From Cypionkella sp. (GTDB lineage: Bacteria > Pseudomonadota > Alphaproteobacteria > Rhodobacterales > Rhodobacteraceae): a stretch of DNA of 64,000 nucleotides. Every line of letters begins with the position of its first letter. Position 1 is the first letter of the stretch. Below are positions 60,240 to 64,000 of the stretch, one piece after another. The position numbers and the translations under genes are program-made. The notes beneath the pieces were generated by a model. The model ran no database searches, was not told the origin of the DNA, and saw nothing but the letters and a program-made list of their open reading frames with translations. Location of the stretch: contig NZ_JAUSBA010000027.1 of the NCBI RefSeq assembly GCF_030652235.1, forward strand, positions 1 through 64,000, read 5' to 3'.

Positions 60240-60647
60240 ATGCCAAATTGCAAAACCGTAATCGGCGAACCCTTGGTGATTGCCGGGCGAACGCTGTCGC
60301 TGTCGCGTGCCATTCGTGCGGGTGATCATGTGTATTTAACCGGGCAAATCCCGATGAAAAATGGGGTTCCGATGACCGATGGCAGCATCGAAGACCAAAC
60401 CCGTGCGGTGTTGGATGCTATCACCGAGACCTTGGCTTTGGCCGCCTGCGCGCGATCGGATGTCGTAAAGGCGATGATCTGGCTGCGCGACCGCGCTGAT
60501 TTTGCAGGGTTTAACGCTGTTTACGGGGAATATTTTCCGATTGACCCGCCCGCACGGTCCGCCGTTGTGAGTGAGCTTTTGGTCGATTGCCGGGTTGAAA
60601 TAGAAGTCGTCGCGTGGCGGCCCCTTCCCGGCACGGCGCCCCAATGA
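60240..60647 (+). CDS. RidA-family (YjgF/RutC-like) protein
   Basis: A 135-residue member of the Rid superfamily. VYLTGQIPMKNG and PARSAVVSELLVDCRVEIEVVAW include the conserved Arg that binds the carboxylate of enamine/imine substrates (PARSAV). Rid proteins hydrolyse reactive imines or, as RutC, aminoacrylate-type products of ring cleavage. ATG 60240 has AGGGGAG upstream. It is first gene of the plus-strand operon, overlapping the alpha/beta hydrolase gene by 4 bases. Confidence 0.85.
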   Translation: MPNCKTVIGEPLVIAGRTLSLSRAIRAGDHVYLTGQIPMKNGVPMTDGSIEDQTRAVLDAITETLALAACARSDVVKAMIWLRDRADFAGFNAVYGEYFPIDPPARSAVVSELLVDCRVEIEVVAWRPLPGTAPQ

Positions 60648-61444
60648 TGCGCGCGCCCGATGGCACCGCTTATGACGTCTATGGCCCTGCGGATGCGCCC
60701 TTGGTCGTGCTTGTTCATGGGCTTGGCCTGACACGTGCAGTTTGGGACCTGACCATCCCTTATCTTGCCGGGAACTTTCGGGTGCTGGCCTATGATATCC
60801 TGGGGCACGGGCAAACACCCCCGCCTTCAGGCACGCCCAGCCTGACCCCGTTGGCGCGGCAGTTGGCTGATTTGCTGGATCATTCCAGTGCGAAAGCTGC
60901 GGCTTTGGTTGGGTTTTCGTTGGGGGGCATGATCGCGCGGCGCTTTGCGCAGGATTTCGCCGATCGCACGCAAGCGCTTGTCATCATGCACTCGCCCCAC
61001 CGCCGGACACCCGAGGCGCAGGCCGCCATTCTGGCGCGCGTCGCGCAGGCCAGCGGTGCGGGGCCTGCCTCGACGGTGGAAGCTGCGTTGACACGGTGGT
61101 TTACTGATGAGTTCCGCATGGCCAACCCAAGCGTCATGAACCGTGTTCGCGGCTGGGTGCTGGCGAATGACCCCAAAACCTATCCGTCCTTTTACAGCAT
61201 TCTGGCCGACGGGATTGATGAGATCGTGGCCCCTCAGCCACCCATCTGTTGCCCGACGCTGGTGATGACGGCCGATCAGGATTACGGCAACGGCCCCGAC
61301 ATGAGCATGGCCATCGCCGCCGAGATCGCCGGGGCTGAAACCATCATCCTTCCGGGCCTGCGCCACATGGCCTTGATGGAAGACCCGGTCCGCACCAATG
61401 CGGCTTTGGGGCGTTTTTTGCAAAAGGCGGTTCCCCGTGGTTGA
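60644..61444 (+). CDS. Alpha/beta hydrolase (RutD-like context)
   Basis: A 266-residue hydrolase from ATG 60644, overlapping the RidA stop (ATGA). LVVLVHGLGLTRAVWD is the oxyanion region, GFSLGGMIAR the nucleophile elbow with catalytic Ser, TADQDYGNGPD the acid region and GLRHMALMEDP the catalytic His. The combination RidA + alpha/beta hydrolase recalls RutC/RutD, where the hydrolase speeds removal of an aminoacrylate or carbamate. The substrate is inferred only from the neighbourhood. Its stop overlaps the fusion gene start by 8 bases. Confidence 0.83.
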   Translation: MMRAPDGTAYDVYGPADAPLVVLVHGLGLTRAVWDLTIPYLAGNFRVLAYDILGHGQTPPPSGTPSLTPLARQLADLLDHSSAKAAALVGFSLGGMIARRFAQDFADRTQALVIMHSPHRRTPEAQAAILARVAQASGAGPASTVEAALTRWFTDEFRMANPSVMNRVRGWVLANDPKTYPSFYSILADGIDEIVAPQPPICCPTLVMTADQDYGNGPDMSMAIAAEIAGAETIILPGLRHMALMEDPVRTNAALGRFLQKAVPRG

Positions 61445-63530
61445 TCCAAAAGGCATCCTTTCGGGCATCCGCGTGCTGGATCTGAGCCGCATGTTGTCAG
61501 GCCCCTATTGCACGATGATGCTGGCCGACAATGGCGCCGAAGTGATCAAGATCGAAGATCGCGGCGGCGATACCAGCCGCAGCAACGGCCCTTTCCGCGA
61601 CGATGATCCGAACCACGATTGGGCAGGCTATTTCGTCAGCCTGAACCGGTCGAAGAAAAGTGTCGTGCTGGATTTGAAATCCGAGTCTGGCAAAGCCGAT
61701 CTTTTGGCGCTGGTTGCGACTGCGGATGTGCTGGTGGAAAATTATCGCCCCGGCGTGATGGAGCGGTTGGGCCTGTCGTATGAACGGTTGGCAGACATCA
61801 ACCCCCGGCTGGTCTATGCGGCGATCCGGGGGTTTGGTGATCCGCGATCGGGGAGAAGCCCCTATGCGGATTGGCCCTCTTATGACGTGGTCGCGCAGGC
61901 GATGGGGGGGCTTATTTCCCTGACCGGACCAGATTCTACTACGCCAACCAAGGTAGGCCCCGGTATAGGCGATGTGTTTGCAGGCGCGTTGATGTCTTTT
62001 GGAATCCTTGCCGCACTGCGGCAGGCCGAAGCCACGGGGCGCGGGCAGTTCATTGATATTGCGATGTATGACGCCATGATCAGCCTGTGCGAGCGGGCAA
62101 TATATCAGCATGATTTCGACGGCTCGATCCCCGGTCCAGAGGGCAACGGTCACCCGCTTCTGGCCCCATTTGGGGTGTTTGCGGCCAAAGATGGCCATGT
62201 GGCTTTGGGGGTTGTTGACGATACGTTCTGGCAGGCTTTGGCGCAGGCTATGGAGCAACCCGGCTGGGCTACGGACCCACGCTTTGCCACGCGGGCGGCG
62301 CGGCGCGTCCACGCGTCGGTGCTTAATCCTTTGGTGGCCGAGTGGACTGCGCGCCACTCCAAGGTCGAGCTTGCGCAGAAACTGGGTGGCAAGGTGCCGT
62401 TTGGACCAGTGAACACCGTGGCTGATATTTTTGCCGATCCGCATGTTGCAGCACGCGGTATGATTGCTACAATCCCTCACGCAGATGCGGGATCACGGCC
62501 TTGGCGGGTGGCGGCCAACCCGCTGCACTTTTCGACCAACCCCACGCCTGAACCGCAAGCCCCTGCCCGCTTGGGCGCGCAGTTGGCGCAGGACTTTCTG
62601 CCACCCGCCGTGGCCGATATTGACCCCCGCCGCCTGCGCGATGCCTTTGGCAGCTTTGCAACCGGCGTTACCGTGCTCACGGCCCGGCAAGCCGATGGTA
62701 CGCCACGAGGGTTCACCGCGAATTCTTTCAGCTCTGTTTCCCTCGACCCGCCGCTGTTGCTGGTTTGCCTTGCCAAAACGGCCCACAGTTGCGCGACGTT
62801 CATGGCGGCCAACCACTTTGGCGTGAATGTTCTTGGCAAGGATCAGCAGGCTGTTTCATCGCTTTTTGCCTCTCGCGCCGCCGACAAGTTTGAGCAGTGC
62901 AATTGGCATGCAGGCGCTGGCAACGTGCCACTGATTGAAGGGACACTGGCGCAGTTTGCCTGCCGTCAGGAACGTCTTGTCGATGCGGGGGATCACATCG
63001 TGCTTATTGGCAGAGTAATCCAATTCGCAACTGGAGAGCGCGCGCCCTTGGGCTATTTTCGGGGCCGTTATTTCTCGGTTGATGCCGATACACAGCTGGT
63101 GCAGGCCGTCGTTGCGGGGTCTGGGGCGCACATTGGCGCGGTGCTGATGCAAGATGGTGCCGTCCTTATGACGGTCGCTAACGATGGCGCGCTGTCGTTG
63201 CCCCTGTCCGCACAGCCGAGCCCAAGCATTGACAAGCTGCGGGACGCTCTGGCGGCACGTGGCCTGCACCCCGAGGTTGATTTCCTATATGCTGTGTTTG
63301 AAGATCGGATCGCCAAGACCCATGGTATTTATTACCACGGTTCGGTGCGCGGCGTGGCACCACAAGGAATGGAATTCTACGCCCTGCCAGATATCCCTTG
63401 GGAATCAATGAACAATCCTGCCGAACGTAGCATGCTGCAACGCTACTGCGAAGAATCCCGCGATGGCGCGTTCGGTATTTATCAGGGCAACGAAACTGAA
63501 GGAAAAGTGCGCCGCCTCCGCGGAGCCTGA
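61437..63530 (+). CDS. Fusion: CaiB-family CoA-transferase + flavin reductase + C-terminal domain
   Basis: About 697 residues from GTG 61437; ATG 61398 is an upstream alternative. Residues 1-390 are a class III CoA-transferase (IRVLDLSRMLSGPYCTMMLADNGAEVIKIE, SLNRSKKSVVLDLKS, catalytic Asp179 in GPGIGDVFAG). Residues 396-550 are a flavin reductase (LRDAFGSFATGVTVLTAR, GFTANSFSSVSLDPPLLLVCLAKTAHSCATFM, IGRVIQFATGERAPLGYFRG). Residues 555-697 form a further conserved-looking domain (AVLMQDGAVLMTVANDG) as in reductases that serve LLM oxygenases. No stop or frameshift breaks the joint. The reductase likely supplies FMNH2 to the LLM enzyme, and the transferase likely activates the same pathway's acid. 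Confidence 0.85.
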   Translation: MVDPKGILSGIRVLDLSRMLSGPYCTMMLADNGAEVIKIEDRGGDTSRSNGPFRDDDPNHDWAGYFVSLNRSKKSVVLDLKSESGKADLLALVATADVLVENYRPGVMERLGLSYERLADINPRLVYAAIRGFGDPRSGRSPYADWPSYDVVAQAMGGLISLTGPDSTTPTKVGPGIGDVFAGALMSFGILAALRQAEATGRGQFIDIAMYDAMISLCERAIYQHDFDGSIPGPEGNGHPLLAPFGVFAAKDGHVALGVVDDTFWQALAQAMEQPGWATDPRFATRAARRVHASVLNPLVAEWTARHSKVELAQKLGGKVPFGPVNTVADIFADPHVAARGMIATIPHADAGSRPWRVAANPLHFSTNPTPEPQAPARLGAQLAQDFLPPAVADIDPRRLRDAFGSFATGVTVLTARQADGTPRGFTANSFSSVSLDPPLLLVCLAKTAHSCATFMAANHFGVNVLGKDQQAVSSLFASRAADKFEQCNWHAGAGNVPLIEGTLAQFACRQERLVDAGDHIVLIGRVIQFATGERAPLGYFRGRYFSVDADTQLVQAVVAGSGAHIGAVLMQDGAVLMTVANDGALSLPLSAQPSPSIDKLRDALAARGLHPEVDFLYAVFEDRIAKTHGIYYHGSVRGVAPQGMEFYALPDIPWESMNNPAERSMLQRYCEESRDGAFGIYQGNETEGKVRRLRGA

Positions 63531-63544
63531 AAAAGGAAATGCAG

Positions 63545-64000
63545 ATGTTCCCTGAACTACGCAAAGTCGTGACCTATGATGAAGTGATCTACCGAGAAGG
63601 CGTGCGCGCAGCCGAGCCGCCACTTCGCTTAATCGGCGTGGCGGCCGTGGTCAAGAACCCATGGCACGGCCGCGGCTATGTTGAAGACCTGTCGCCTGAA
63701 ATTAACCGTATCGCCCCGCTTTTGGGGAAAATGTTGACTGATATGCTAATCGGTTTGGCAGGATCTGGCGATGCGATAGAGGCCTATGGCAAGGCGGCAA
63801 TGGCAGGCACGGATTGCGAACTGGAACACGGCTCGGCGCTGATCCACACGTTGCGGTTTGGCAATTTCTATCGCGAAGCGGTTGGGGCTAAGACCTATCT
63901 TGGCTTCACCAACAGCCGTGGCCCAGCCAATACCCAGATCCAAATTCCGCTGATGGATAAGCATGATAGCGGACGGCGGTCGCATTATCTGACGGTGCAA
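63545..64000 (+). CDS. DUF1185 (amino acid synthesis family) protein, truncated by the window edge
   Basis: 152 codons from ATG 63545 with AAGGA seven bases upstream, continuing past 64000; ATG 63539 is too close to the ribosome binding site. ELRKVVTYDEVIYREG, AAVVKNPWHGRGYVEDLSP and EAYGKAAMAGTDCELEHGSALIHTLRFG match the DUF1185 family, whose function is not established and whose genes often accompany flavin monooxygenase/CoA-transferase catabolic clusters. It starts 14 bases after the fusion gene, in the same operon. Confidence 0.85.
   Translation, partial: MFPELRKVVTYDEVIYREGVRAAEPPLRLIGVAAVVKNPWHGRGYVEDLSPEINRIAPLLGKMLTDMLIGLAGSGDAIEAYGKAAMAGTDCELEHGSALIHTLRFGNFYREAVGAKTYLGFTNSRGPANTQIQIPLMDKHDSGRRSHYLTVQ

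Overview
The window looks like chromosomal DNA of a marine-type alphaproteobacterium of the order Rhodobacterales (roseobacter-like). The evidence is GC-rich coding DNA with strongly GC-biased third positions, an alphaproteobacterial DUF2155 + MlaD pair and an NDUFA12-type complex I protein, a FliM/FliN-like SpoA protein, PreTA/HydA pyrimidine catabolism, and several PotABCD-type transporters next to quaternary-amine catabolic genes. This placement is inferred from gene content and no search was run.

Layout. 0.3-6 kb: a SpoA flagellar-switch-like protein, a sodium-symporter/histidine-kinase with a small membrane protein and a response regulator, and an Xre-family regulator. 6-14 kb: one long, tightly overlapping minus-strand operon for reductive pyrimidine catabolism and uptake (beta-ureidopropionase, dihydropyrimidinase, ABC transporter) with four unfamiliar small proteins threaded into it, facing a RutR-like regulator across two palindromic operators. 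14.7-20 kb: FkbM methyltransferase, glycosyltransferase, HbpS-like protein, cupin, second RutR-like regulator, Kup. 20-33.8 kb: mostly housekeeping (LLM oxidoreductase, PreA/PreT, AccB/AccC, Aat, DUF2155, MlaD, NDUFA12, ClpX, ClpP, EnvZ-like kinase, metallo-hydrolase). 33.8-35.2 kb: tRNA-Asn followed by gene and IS debris.

35.3-44.5 kb: a LysR regulator faces a seven-gene operon (cupin, GMC dehydrogenase, PotDABC-type transporter, trimethylamine-dehydrogenase-like flavoprotein), probably for import and oxidation of an amine or betaine whose identity I cannot fix. 45-64 kb: an accessory catabolic island. It holds recognisable carnitine/gamma-butyrobetaine enzymes (CdhC-like dehydrocarnitine cleavage enzyme, carnitine dehydrogenase-like, CaiD-like hydratase, acyl-CoA dehydrogenase, ADP-forming acyl-CoA synthetase), a transporter and a GlxA/CdhR-type regulator. 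Interleaved with them is a set resembling the oxidative Rut or trigonelline ring-opening systems: LLM monooxygenase, flavin reductase, RidA, alpha/beta hydrolase and aldehyde dehydrogenase. The flavin reductase is fused to a CaiB-type CoA-transferase in one 697-residue protein. A DUF1185 gene runs off the right edge.

How they may work together: the 45-64 kb genes could convert gamma-butyrobetaine to its CoA ester, crotonobetainyl-CoA, carnitinyl-CoA, carnitine, dehydrocarnitine and finally betainyl-CoA plus acetoacetate, while the flavin monooxygenase branch opens or oxidises a related nitrogen compound. The second part is inference, and it is the best candidate here for an undescribed system. 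No CRISPR array, rRNA or intact transposon was seen.
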